A program made the position numbers and the translations under genes. From NCBI GenBank assembly GCA_017979445.1, contig CM030706.1, positions 5,931,595-5,995,594 of the forward strand: a stretch of DNA of 64,000 nucleotides, given 5' to 3'. Shown here piece by piece: positions 12,226-23,944 of this stretch. Source of the stretch: Akebia trifoliata (Eukaryota > Streptophyta > Magnoliopsida > Ranunculales > Lardizabalaceae). The notes below the pieces were generated by a model. The model did no database searches. It was not told the origin of the DNA and saw only the letters and a program-made list of their open reading frames with translations. Numbering within the stretch: position 1 is the first letter of the stretch; each line of letters begins with the position of its first letter.

Positions 12226-12320
12226 TGCTGAGGTTATTCCAACACGACTCTTATTTATAATAGGATGTTGATGCTTTGGATCTTAGTAAAATTAAAATTG
12301 GAACTATTACAAATTTTTAT

Positions 12321-12967
12321 GAGAGATTTATCAAACAGACCTATCTATTGCAATTTTATTATAAAAACTATGTTAGTTTATGAAGTTTGTTACATGAACA
12401 AACTTTACTTTATGAGTCATGTTACAATGAATAACTTAGTAAGATTACAAATCTTACTAAGAGTCTTTTGCCCAACATGGATTGTCAAATTAGAAATCCA
12501 ACAACATAACCTTTTAGGTTTCATCGAAAAACTCAGATTCAAAAGAAGAAATTCAAAAATAAAATTGTTTTTTAGCTTGATCATTGGTGTTTGAAAGTTG
12601 ATGGTTACAATACTCTCAAATTTAAAACTAAAATTCAACGTTGAAAATTAACCTTTTTTTTATATATATTTTTATAGTTCTTAGAATTTTGTCTTTCATA
12701 ACCCGATGACGTTAGATCATGTTTTTAAATGCCACAAATTGATGCAATTAGAAGCCACTCCAAGGTATGTTAAGTAACAAGTTAATGTCATAAATTTGAA
12801 TTTTAGGACGTGGCTCCACAATAAGGATTTGCTAGGTAACAAACTTGATAAAGTGAGGTTTGGTGGATAACAAACTTCATAATACAAGGTTCCCTAGGAG
12901 TTGTCAAAAACCCAAGGAAGTTTTTGTAATAAAATTGTAACAGTTGGGTCTGTCGTGTAAATCTCTC
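12321..12967. mobile_element. Foldback element, Mutator-like family copy 1
   Basis: Left end gagagatttatcaaacagac, right end gggtctgtcgtgtaaatctc. The TIR continues through the ttttattataaaaact / gtttttgtaataaaat pair and further. The flanks aatttttat and aattttatt resemble a 9-bp TSD, suggesting a Mutator-type MITE of about 647 bp. Confidence 0.7.
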
Positions 12968-13620
12968 AATTTTATTCCAATCAACAATAAATTTGTTAAC
13001 CTCGGCAATAAAAATATTGATGTCAATGATAAAATTGTTGATCTCAACAACAATAAACATGTTGAATTCGACAACAAAATAATGTTGAGCTTGATATTGC
13101 AAATATAATTATGATTCTTTTTTATTTTCACGTAGACACTTAATAATTCTTCTCAGAATATCTAAAATGCATATAGCATAGTTGCGAAATTTAAAATTTC
13201 GATATTGTTTGTGATTTTTTTAATAACTTGTAGAAATAAATAAATAAAAAAAAAAAACACATCTAAATGTTCAAAATAAGGAGTATATTATTCTTCACTC
13301 TTAATTCACCATAAAAAAAGAGTCGAAAATAATTGTGATCATCGTTGAAAATTTCAAGTATGTGAAGAAGATGAGAAATGGGTGGTTTAAAAGTCAATAA
13401 TATATAGAAAGAAACACCTCCGATCCCTACTACACTACATAGTAGTACATGAAGGCCTATCAAAGGGTTGTGCTTCATTGCATTGCATATTAACCATGTG
13501 GATGTGAAATGTAGGGGAGCTTCGTCTAGTGTTTTATAATGATGCAAATTATATATATATATATGGTGAATCTAACTCTAACTATAGTTGTGGGTATATT
13601 TGTCACTCCAACTACAGTTA

Positions 13621-14095
13621 AGGTGCAACTTAGTTCAGTTGAGTTAAGTATGAGCTAAAATTAAAACCGAACTGACATAGGTCGATTTTATTAAATAAGA
13701 ATTAGAACCAAACCAACCCAAACCAAACTACAGTCGATTTAGGTTGGTTCGGGTATATGACTTGCCAATATTTCATAAATTATAAGTAGCATTTTTTAAT
13801 AAATAAACAATCTTATAATAAACATAAAATTTCATAAAATAAATCATTAGTCTATCCATAAAAAGTCATTAGTTTATCCATAAAATATCATTAATCTAAG
13901 TCTCAACTCCTATAATAATTCATAATAATTATTATATTATATATATATATATTACATAAGGATAAGGATTCGATTTTTGGTTTGGTTCGGTTTTATACAA
14001 TCTTAATCCGAAAATCGAACCAAATTGATCGATTCTCCATTTTTGTAATCCGAAACCAAACCGCAACTTGTTCCTAACCGAACCAAGTTGCACCT
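13621..14095. mobile_element. PIF/Harbinger-like MITE with TTA TSD
   Basis: Ends AGGTGCAACTTAGTTCAGTT and AACCGAACCAAGTTGCACCT, flanked by TTA at 13618-13620 and 14096-14098. The 3-bp TTA duplication is the PIF/Harbinger signature. 475 bp, no transposase. Confidence 0.78.
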
Positions 14096-14249
14096 TTAGC
14101 TACAGTATATTGAGTCCACATTAATCTACTTCATTACTTTTCCTCTTCACCCCCCTCAACTATATTATCTAGTGTTTCATAAATATTATAAGTGTCACCA
14201 AAACGATACATAATAAAACCATAAATATTACTTTTTATTTATTTCAATA

Positions 14250-16400
14250 TTAAACAAGCATAGGTAATACTGTCTGTAGACGCGGGATTTCGCCATTACG
14301 ACGACCACATCTACAATGGTTTGGAGTCGCCACCATTCATTTTGTAAGTGGGTGTGAATGGTCACCCGATGTGCATTTTTTTAGAAAATGTGACATTTTG
14401 GCGTTTAGTGACTCACGATGGATAAAGGGGTAGTCAAACCTCGAGATTTGGGTAAGCGGCTCGGTTGAAGAAAAGGGAAGGTGTTAGGCACCCTTTCCTC
14501 CCCGCCACGTGGCGGTAACCTCAAATAATTCGATCATTTTGTTTTTTTAAAAGAAGGTGAAAAATGTGCCACGTGGGTGCATTTGTTCCCTAAGTAGGGA
14601 TTCATTTTCGGCTTGATCATAGGGTCATTTCATTAATGAAAATGACCCATATGAACCTTAGCCTTGGGGCCCAACCATCAAAAAGGGTAAAATAAAATAG
14701 AAGAAGGGGGTGTTAGAAGAGGGAAAGAGTAGAAGGTTAGAGAAAGAGAGGGGGGTGTGCTTCAAACCCACCTTGTATCTTGTTTCTTCTTTTCTTCTTC
14801 TTGCTTGAGTCTTCTTGAGTCCTTAGTATAATATGAGAGTATGAGGATGGGAAGAGGTGATTAGAGAGAGTAGGGATTTCTTTTGTTTTAGTGAGACTTG
14901 TAGAGGATTTGTGAGAGAGAGTTGGTAAACTTGGTGAGAATTGGTGATGGTTGTTAGTAGAGAGAGTGTTGGGGAGAAGTTTTGTAATGAGAAGTTGGGG
15001 GCCATTTTTGGGAAGAGGATGAGGGTATTTATAGATGTTTAGGAGTTATTTTAGGGATATAATGGGGTGAAGTGAAGAAAATGGGTAGAATGGTTATGAG
15101 TTTGAGAGAGAAGTGGGTGTAATTTAGAGGAGATTGGAGGGTATTTAGGGAAGGGGGGTTAAATGGGTGAGTTTTGACCCAAATGGTTTGGATCCTACCC
15201 AACCCATTTGGGTGGAGTGTTTGGTGAGGTAAGTTTAAGATGGTGGTTGAGATTAAATGGTGTTTGGTTTAAGAGAATGGAGGATTTAAAGAGGTGGTTG
15301 ATGATATTTTGGGAGGATGAAGGAGATGATGCCATGTGTTAAAGTGGGTGAAAATGAAGGGTTGGGATAGGTTGATGGGAGAGGTTGAGTGTTTGACTTG
15401 AGAGGATGGTGTAGGTTTAGGTTGTAGATGTAGGTTTTGTAGGGAATGATGAGGGTAGATTAGGGGAGGTATAGGTTAGGGGTGTGGGTAGATGTGTTTG
15501 ATTTGAGAGAAAAGGTGATGGGTTGATGTGTGGGTAGATGAGATTTAAAGTAAATTAATGGGGTAGGTAGTTGGGTGAGGGAGGTGAGATGGGGTGATGA
15601 CATGTGTCATCTTTTGATGATAAAAGAGTGATTGGTTGATGTGGGTTGTGGTTTATGGGTTAGGGTTGTGGGTTGTGGGTTGGATAATGAATTGGATATG
15701 GTTAATGATTTGTGGGCTTTGTAGTGTTGGGCTTGGGTTTTAGAAATGGTTTTTACGAATACGGAGGCGGAGCGGTGATAGTAGAAGAGGGGTAGGCATC
15801 TCAAGTCTCACCTTTTTAATTTTTAATTAATTTTTTTAGATTTTTTACAATCATTAATTTGATCAAAAATGCCACGTGTTGGCGAATCGGGCTTTTTAGG
15901 CCCGTTGGTAAAATTTATCGAAAATTTGACGTTTTTTATTTTGGAAGCGGAGCGGTGAATGTTGGGAAGTCGTAAGGTAGGCCGAGTCCTTTTGGTGGCC
16001 TCCTAAACCATTGAGAGGTCTTAGGGGCCTCGGTTTGGTAAAAATGTCCCTTTTCAATGAGTTGGGCCCTTAAGGCCCGTTGGCCCATTTATTTGGAAAA
16101 TCGATATTTTTGGGCCCTTTCGAGAAGTGGCCCGTTCAAATTGAGGTGTCTACACTGTCGAATTAGTTTTTTTTTTTCAATTTGTGAAATATTTTGTTTA
16201 CCTAGTTTTTATTTATTTATCTGGCTATAAATACCATGTTTTAGTGAGTGTTATAATTGCGTTGATGAAAGTATGATGTTTTGAAAGTTTTACAAGGTAT
16301 TTCAGCCACTAAGATGTATTATAAAGTTGCAAACACTTGTTAAGGATAGAAGTTGTTGCCACTTTACGTTGTATATAGAGAATTGAAAAGTTCAAGGTAC
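14250..16400 (+). pseudogene. Partial IQD gene copy (end of intron 2 plus exon 3), split by a solo LTR
   Basis: Bases 16205-16400 align by eye with 35010-35210 of the IQD gene. Shared landmarks are the pre-exon stretch around ataccatgttt and gtgctaatgaaag, then degenerate exon 3 including gttgcaaacacttgtt and ccactttacgttgta. The left arm at 14252-14274 (aacaagcataggtaatact) matches 34927-34947 of the same intron. Between the arms lies the LTR element 14275-16154. The exon copy has several in-frame stops and lacks other IQD exons, so it is dead. It retains intron sequence, so it arose by DNA duplication and not by retroposition of mRNA. Limits of the copy are approximate. Confidence 0.75.
14275..16154 (+). 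mobile_element. Solo LTR (about 1.88 kb), probably Ty3/gypsy, with 5-bp TSD CTGTC
   Basis: Begins TGTAGACGCGGG and ends GTGTCTACA (TG...CA). It is flanked by CTGTC at 14270-14274 and 16155-16159, the 5-bp duplication typical of LTR integration. It contains GGAGTCGCCACC near the 5' end, a motif I associate with long LTRs of Tat/Ogre-type elements. No gag-pol coding region or second LTR is seen, so a recombined solo LTR is the simplest reading. Much of the plus strand (14700-15800) is purine-rich and C-poor. Confidence 0.8.
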
Positions 16401-18959
16401 AAGTGGAGACAAGATTTTCAAATCGAGGGGTGAACTATAAGTAAGGTTGAATAACTTGAATGTAACTTTTTTGGGGGAGAAAATTCAAGTACTTTTGCTA
16501 GAGATTAAAAAAAAATATTTTGATCATTTTTCATTAGTCTGTGAGAAAAAGACTCAGGTCAAAGGGCAATTTCACTAGTTTAAAAATATAGGGTATCTCA
16601 AATATTTCTTGAATGCATACATGTCTCTTAATCTCGATTTTCTCCAATAGATTAATACAAAATGATCTCATTACCATCGTCTTCAGCCTGAAATTAAAAA
16701 TCTTTTGATTTATCTTCCCAAAATAAGTCATCTTCAATCTTTTAGGTGATTTTTTACCCTATTTTTCAATATTAAGATTGTTTTAGTTCGACCTTCAAAT
16801 ATTTTTTTTGCTAAATATAAGATTTTTGAAGTAGAAGTTGATGAGATTTTTTTTATAGAAATTTATTGGATTTTCTACAAAAGATTAGGCGATGTTTAAA
16901 ACGATTGATTAAATATAAAATTACTAAGTTAAAAAGTAATTTCTATAGAGGTAGAAGATAACGGATTTGAATAAGAAAAATTAAGGATTTTTTTTTTTAA
17001 ACGAATGCATTAGGTTATTTTTTACTAAAGAAAAATAATAACAAGATCAAAGGAGACATGTAAAAATATAGGATTATCTAAAATATTTATCAATTTGATA
17101 GAGAGGTGTCTAACTTACAAAAAACATTGAAAAGGGAGGGGACAAAAGAGTCAAAAGGGGTATGTCATCAATTGGAAAATAGAGGTAGCTTTATCTCAAA
17201 TATTCACAAGAGGTAAAGGAGTTTTTAAATCACTCAAAAACTTAAAATGGATGAATTTTTTTTAAGAGAATGGGACAAAAGAGTGGCAAAATGGTCAAAT
17301 CTATCATATTATAAATTAGAAAGACAAAAAAAGTTAGAATGAAAAAAATTATTTACTATACTTGATTTGAATATTGTTATAAAGATTTTTTTTTTATAAA
17401 TTTAATACACCATTCTTAAATAAAATTAGTTTATCCGTCTCAAATATTAACCTAAAATCATGCTTGACAGATAATTCAATTGATACAAAGGTCTTTTGAA
17501 TTTCAGGTACATGAAGAACATTAACTAATGTAATAGTAAAAAATTAAAAAAGAAATTCAAATCGAGGTTCCTATATCTAATGATTTTTTTTAATAGACGA
17601 ATTTATATGTTGAGATTTGGATCATCATTGATTTTTTCATAAAAATAAACATGTTTTGATTCTTACAGTCATGTCTGATGATACTGGTGTCAACACACTA
17701 CTCATTTGCTTTTTTCTTTCGTTTTATTTAAATAGCAACAATCTCATTTTAAGTGATTGATTTTTTCGTAGCAATAACGTATGCTTATTTATTCGATTTC
17801 CCTTTCTTAGTGTTCTTTGTTTACTGAATTTAAGTTATTGCTATTCATTTTTTTTTGTTAAATCAATATTGACTTTTGATATTATTAAATTAGTCATAGA
17901 TGTTTTTTTTTCATTTGATTTATATACTTATATCTTAATCATAACTCTTTCTCCATTTATACATGTTGAAAAGTTTTTTTACATTAACTTCTTATTTCTA
18001 TAATGTGAAGATTTTATAATAATAATAATAATCATTATAAGAAAAAAAAAAAGTTTCTCAATGATTATGAAACTAATTTAAAAAAAAAAACTTCATTAAA
18101 GATATTATTTTATAAACATGTAATTTATAATTACTTTATAAAATTGATCGAAATTAAATTATTATCAACTAATTTAATTTAATTTTAAATAACTAACCAA
18201 CTATGTAAAAGTGATAACCAACCTCAATTTTTAATTTATTTTAGAGCGAATCCCAAAATTTTATTACGAATTTGATTCATTAGTAGATTTCAAACAAGGA
18301 ATTCATTAATGCATTGATAATGTCACCTACATGTGTAGCCACTATATTTTTTTTGTCAAGGATAAATGAGATTTATTGATTGAACTTTACAATATCAATA
18401 TCAATAATATCATATACACCATAATTATTAACATTAATAACATTGTGATGATATTCTATAAACTTCTAATAGCTAAATAGTGAGCATTATGATTTAAATT
18501 TCTTTCCACTCGAAACACTTGAAATTGTTCAAATCACAAAAGATTATCTTTGATAGTATGAATTGTAATAAAAAAATTTCAAAGACAATTAATGTTGTTT
18601 TCATTCACGACTTTCACTTTGAGTACTTAGTAAGTGTAGAAGATAATTTTCTTCCAATAATTTTACAATACAATCTTAATAGCTTTCTCAAGAACACGTG
18701 CCTCCGCAAACAAATCCCAACCTTAAGAATCACCTGACTAAAATCATCAATTGTCGAACATCCAAGTCTTACGCAATCTCATTATAAGATAACACTATCA
18801 TAGCATGAAAAAAATAATCTCTTTTTCAACATGATAAAGTTAATATTATGAATTGGGTAATGAAAGAAAATATCACCAAGAATAAGACAGTTACATGAAC
18901 ATTTGTTACCCAAGTGTAAAATTGATTAGAGAATACTTATGCAATATGGCTTGAAGTTA
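16401..18959. other. AT-rich spacer, no gene seen
   Basis: Long A/T runs and decayed repeats. 17120-17220 shares phrases (aaaaggggtatgtcatcaatt) with the repeats near 29.2 and 30.1 kb. No open frame resembles a known family. Confidence 0.5.
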
Positions 18960-20075
18960 GAAAAAATTACTTAATTACAGCTAGCCAAATTTTCCACATC
19001 ATTATACTAAGAAGTCTGAACAAATCCAAAGAGATTAAATGTTCTTTGAAAGCCTGACCCATTTGTTAGTAATAAATGATAGGCTATGCTTGAAAAAATT
19101 GATAATAGAATTAGAACAATCCAACAAAAATTTTGTTGCATAAGGACATAAGAAAAATATATGTTTTGTTGATTTATTTTCATTGAAAAAATGCATTGAG
19201 ATATTAAATTCATTTGTCTCTTCTACATTATCTTTTATAACTAAAAAATTGTGAAGTGCTTTCCATTTAAAATTTAAAAAATTTAGTATGAATGACATGT
19301 TTTACAATATTTTTTATCTTATTGAGCACACTTGAAAATAAAACTTTATTTAATACCTCCAACATTCTTATCGAAAACTAAACATAATAGAAAGATTTAT
19401 AAGAAGAGTCTATTTTATTTGGATGTAAAACCCACATATCCTAAAGAGATGAGTCACATAATGATATCCAAATGATGACGTCTACTTTATCAGATCGAAA
19501 CAACTCATTGAATAAGTCTATATTAGAATTCATATTGAAAAAAACATTCACCATTTTGATAGTTGCTCTCCACTTTTATATCCTAATAAAGAGAGAATAC
19601 ATAAGTCATCTCAAATACTTACATCAACATCATCTCCCATTTGTCATCTTAGCCCTTGTAATGACATTGTGCATCTATCAAGATTGTTGCATCAATCCCA
19701 TGAAAACCTATAACCAATGGAGTATTCTTCATCGATTTTGTAACTAGATAGGATTTGGTCTATTGTATTACTTGTGTTTTGTTGTTATTTTATTCTTTGT
19801 ATTTTTTTATTATTTGTAATTGATCTTCTTAACTATTTCTTTAATAAATTTTGTTCATTGTCAAAAATAAAATAAAGACCCTTAATTATCCTATACCTAA
19901 GTATTTTTAATTTTTCCAAATATACTTTGTCCCACCGGTCTCAATGTATTTGATTATACTCATAAGTATCGTTCCACAAAAATTTAGTTGTTATTCTATT
20001 AATGTTATTTGATATCATTGTGGGAGCATGAAAACAATCCATAATACGTGTAGTAGCGTTTGCACCACTGTTTTA
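18960..20075 (-). mobile_element. Degenerate L1-type LINE fragment (RT C-terminus and zf-RVT)
   Basis: Minus-strand reading near 20030 gives MDCFHAPTMISNNINR and TKFLWND, resembling the usual M-S-C-F-x-L-P and A-R-F-W-W segment. Near 19490 it gives LFNELFRSDKVDVIIWISL, resembling the linker before zf-RVT. Near 19150 it gives STKHIFFLCPYATKF, resembling the E-x-x-x-H-I-F-F-x-C-P-x-A zf-RVT motif. Multiple stops. The order fits a continuation of the fragment at 26440-27320. Confidence 0.55.
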
Positions 20076-21111
20076 ATGGGGACGCATCTCCTTTTTTTAA
20101 AAAGTATCCCAAATTCTTCTTTGTGTGTGTTTTATAAATTCGTCCACATGAGATGTGATTAATCGATTGTGGTTGATACAACTAAGATAAATTACTATCT
20201 TGATTATTTATTTATTATTCAACCTTTATAGTAGTGCATCAAAACGAATGCATTGCTTAGCAATTAACATCTTTTATTTATGAATCTTCTTCAATTAATC
20301 AAACAATAATATTTTTTTTATTCATAAATAAATCAAAAAAATGATGTAAAAGTATTATTCAATTTAATCCATCGTTTTATTTATAAAATCAATTCGAATG
20401 TCTTTTTTTCCCCAATTAAGTGATTAAATTGAAAATTTGATGAAAATCCTAAATAATTATTGAATCTGAAAAATCGATTAAATTTTTTATTCACAATAAG
20501 ATTAATCAACTTAGAAAAATTTATTGAAATTTAATTTTTTTTAAAAATAATCTGGTAAGTTAAAATTTTTATATTGAGATGATAATAATAACTGATTCAA
20601 GTATAATATTATGAATCAACCAACAACAAAAATAATCATAACAACTTCGATCAATACTCCAATGTGTGAGTTCAATAATCGAAGCTTTAATACCGCATGT
20701 AAGATTTTCTAAATCTTTACATGAGATATTAATAATTATAAACATATAATATTAACACTTAAAATATATAAATTAATGAATTCTTGTTAAATCTTAAAAA
20801 CAAAATATAATGAAGATTTATAAAAATTGTGGTTAAAAATCGAATTTTATGTCATTAAAATCGATGAGTTTGCATCGAATAATATCCGTTGAAGATTATA
20901 GATCAACTCCTTTAACTATGAGCTAAAATCTATACTCGCATTTTTTTTTCTACAAGTCGACCTTAAGATTTATATTCTTGATGGAATAAAACATAAGAAA
21001 CATGCATAAAATATGGAAGGTGAATCATACCTAAATAGATGAGATCAGAGGGCCTAGAAATCCTCTTTAATAAGATTTTCATTGATACCTCATTCTAATA
21101 TCTTTTAAGAC
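20076..21111. other. AT-rich stretch between LINE segments, unidentified
   Basis: No coding resemblance found. It may be sequence inserted into, or flanking, the old LINE. Confidence 0.4.
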
Positions 21112-23944
21112 ATTTTTTTTTGAAAGGTCAACAGGGTTAAGGCAGACCCAGACCAGCTACAACCTCAGGAAAGGACAAACCCTTTTATCCTGGGAAAGAA
21201 GATAAACGAGGGAAGGCGAAGATCCACAAACAATTTCCGAACAGCCCAAAGAAAAAAGAAAAGAGGCAAGGTAATCAACCACCTTGTTGGCTTCTCTAAA
21301 AACATGCAAGAAACTAACCTCATTGAAATCAGCTAATAAGCTCTTAATTAACACAACCAAATGCTGAACGTACCAAGGGGAGTTCCATTTGTCATTTAGA
21401 ATCTTAATAGTCATAATGGAGTCCGATTGAACTTTGATTTTAGAGCATCCTTTGGATCTAGTAAGCTGTAACCCATAAAGAATACCTTGCATCTCATGGT
21501 AAATAACTGATTTTGGGTCTTCACACCCAGCTATAACAGTCACAACCTCACCATCTTGGTCTCGAATGACCGCCCCATAGCCTCCTTTAGTTTCTGAATA
21601 CGATCCATCAATGTTAAGGGCATACACTCCTTGATTTGATTTCAACCAAGAGCAAAAAATACTAGGCTTGTGAACAAATGTGGCGTTGGTACCCCAAGCA
21701 TTCAAGAAGGATCTGTTGTAGTTGGAGTCTTCTATCTTAGTCAAGGTGTCCTCAAACTTAATCTGAACATCTTCAACAATTTTCTGAAGCACTTGATCTG
21801 GGCCATTGAATTTGTCTTGGTAGATCCTATTATATCTTTCCCTCCAAACATGGTAAATAAAAGTACAAAAGGCCACCTTCTTAATTCTTTGGATAGGAGC
21901 ACCCCCTTTATAGCTTATGACAGCCCACTCTACCTCATCGGCCCACTCTCCGACAACTCTACACACTAGGCACTTCTTAAGAATTTCGGTCCATATCCAT
22001 TTCGCAAATTGGCAGCCACTAAGAATGTGGTTGGTGTTTTCTTCTTGGGTTCCGCAAAGGCAACAAGTCGCATCAACAGTTAAGCCCCAAGATTTGAGTT
22101 TCTTCAAGGTTTTTAATCTACCTCTGAGGGCAAGCCAAGCTATAAAACTCTGTCTAGGAATGCTACTACTGTTCCAAACCATGTGCTCCCAAATAGGGAG
22201 ATTAGAATGGGAAGACAAATGTTTCACCGCTGAACTAACTGAGTATAAGCCCTCTGCATTGCCCTTCCATATTACTCGATACGAGACTCCATCAATGATG
22301 GGAATCTGACCAAGGAAGGGAGAGATATCGGACAAAAAGGACTCCCTCCTTATAGGAATGCTCCAACTACCATTCCTAATGATGGCTGAAACCATTGCTT
22401 TAGGTCCAACTAACGAATCATGGGCTAGTTCTTCAGGAAAACCAGCATTTAAGATTCCTGATGGGTGCCAGGGGTCATCCCACAAAGAAGTAGATCTTCT
22501 GTTGCCAATCAAGTGAAGAGTGTTGTCTGAGGCTAACTTCGTAGCTTTGAGAATTTTCCTCTAGCTCCATCATGCTTCCCTTAGAATTTTAAGAGTCCAA
22601 AAGTTCTCTTTTTTAACAAGGTGGTGCTTTACCCAACTGCTCCATAGCGTGACTTTGTTAGAAGCAATCATCCAAGCATATCTAGAGATTGCAACTGAAT
22701 TCCAAGCAGAGATGCTTCCCAATCCCATGCCTCCTTCTTTGAAAGGTCTACAGATGTCTTCCCAACTAACCAAGCTATTGCTCATGAGATTGTCCGGACC
22801 AGACCAAAGAAATCTAGCACACACTATCTCTATCTCCTTAACAACCAAGAATGGAATAACAAAGCAATTGCACCAAAAAACCTTGATGCTTATAAGAGTA
22901 GACTTCACAAGTTCCAGCCTGCCCGCATAAGAAAGAAATCTTCCCTTCCAAGAGTTGATTTTCTGAGTCATCTTCTCAACCAGAGGGGAGCAATCCCTAA
23001 AGGAGAGTCTTGAGGAAAGAAGGGGAAGGCCCAAATATTTGATAGGCAAGATGCCTTTCCTAACTCCCAAGATTGATGAAAAATCATCAGTCAAGCCTCT
23101 ATTGTTACCTGCCAAGAAAAAATATTTTTATCAAGATTGACCTCTAAACCAATGAGATCTCTAAAACCTTTCAAGACGTTTTGAATAGCTAGAGCACTTT
23201 TGGAATTCCCTTTGGAGAAGATAAGGAGGTCATCAGCAAAACAAAAATGGGTAATGTTATGCTTCTTACACTTGGGGTGAAAATCAAACAGCCCATGATT
23301 AACTTGCATTTGGAATAACGGTTTAAGACCTCCATAACCAGCACAAAAAGGTAAGGGGACAAAGGGTCCCCTTGTCTCAACCCTATCTTGCCATCAAAGC
23401 AGCCAACAAAGGATCCATTTAGCGAAATGGTGTAGGAGACACTTGAAACACACTTAAGAATCCATTCAATGATTTTATAGTGGAACTTGAAGGCAATGAG
23501 ACTAGCTTCGATGGCATCCCACTCCACGGTGTCAAAAACTTTCCTAAGGTCCACTTTAACTGCCCCTCTTGGATTGGTATTCTTCCTGTGGTAGTTCCTG
23601 ACAAGTTCATGAGCGAGTAAGATGTTCGTTATGCTACGCCTTTTGATGAAGGCAGATTGATTCAATCCCATGAGCTTGTGAGTGACCTAACTAATTCTGT
23701 TAGTAATAACTTTAGCAATAATTTTGTAAATCACATTACAATAAGAAATAAGCCTAAAATATGAAATAATTGAAGGCATGTCCACCTTAGGTACAAGATA
23801 AATGGCTGTGGCATTTGTCTCCTTTAGAAGGTTACCACTTCGGAAGAAATACTTGACTGCCTTGAGTAAATCATACTTGATGATCTCCCAAGACTTCTGA
23901 TAGAAGCATGCATTGAACCCATCTGGGCCAGGGGCCTTGGAAGG

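Noticed and set aside
15656..15665. gggttaggg as telomere-like repeat
   Set aside because: Only one TTAGGG-like unit within varied G-rich repeats; plant telomeres use TTTAGGG arrays.
14823..15804. Minus-strand Ser/Thr/Leu-rich open frames in the solo LTR
   Set aside because: Explained by the purine-rich plus strand; no start context, splice partners or known domain.
19472..19747. Plus-strand open frame of 91 codons
   Set aside because: Antisense to a decayed LINE whose minus-strand reading matches the zf-RVT linker.
21670..22309. Plus-strand open frames opposite the LINE
   Set aside because: They lie antisense to the RNase H and zf-RVT coding region and resemble no family.
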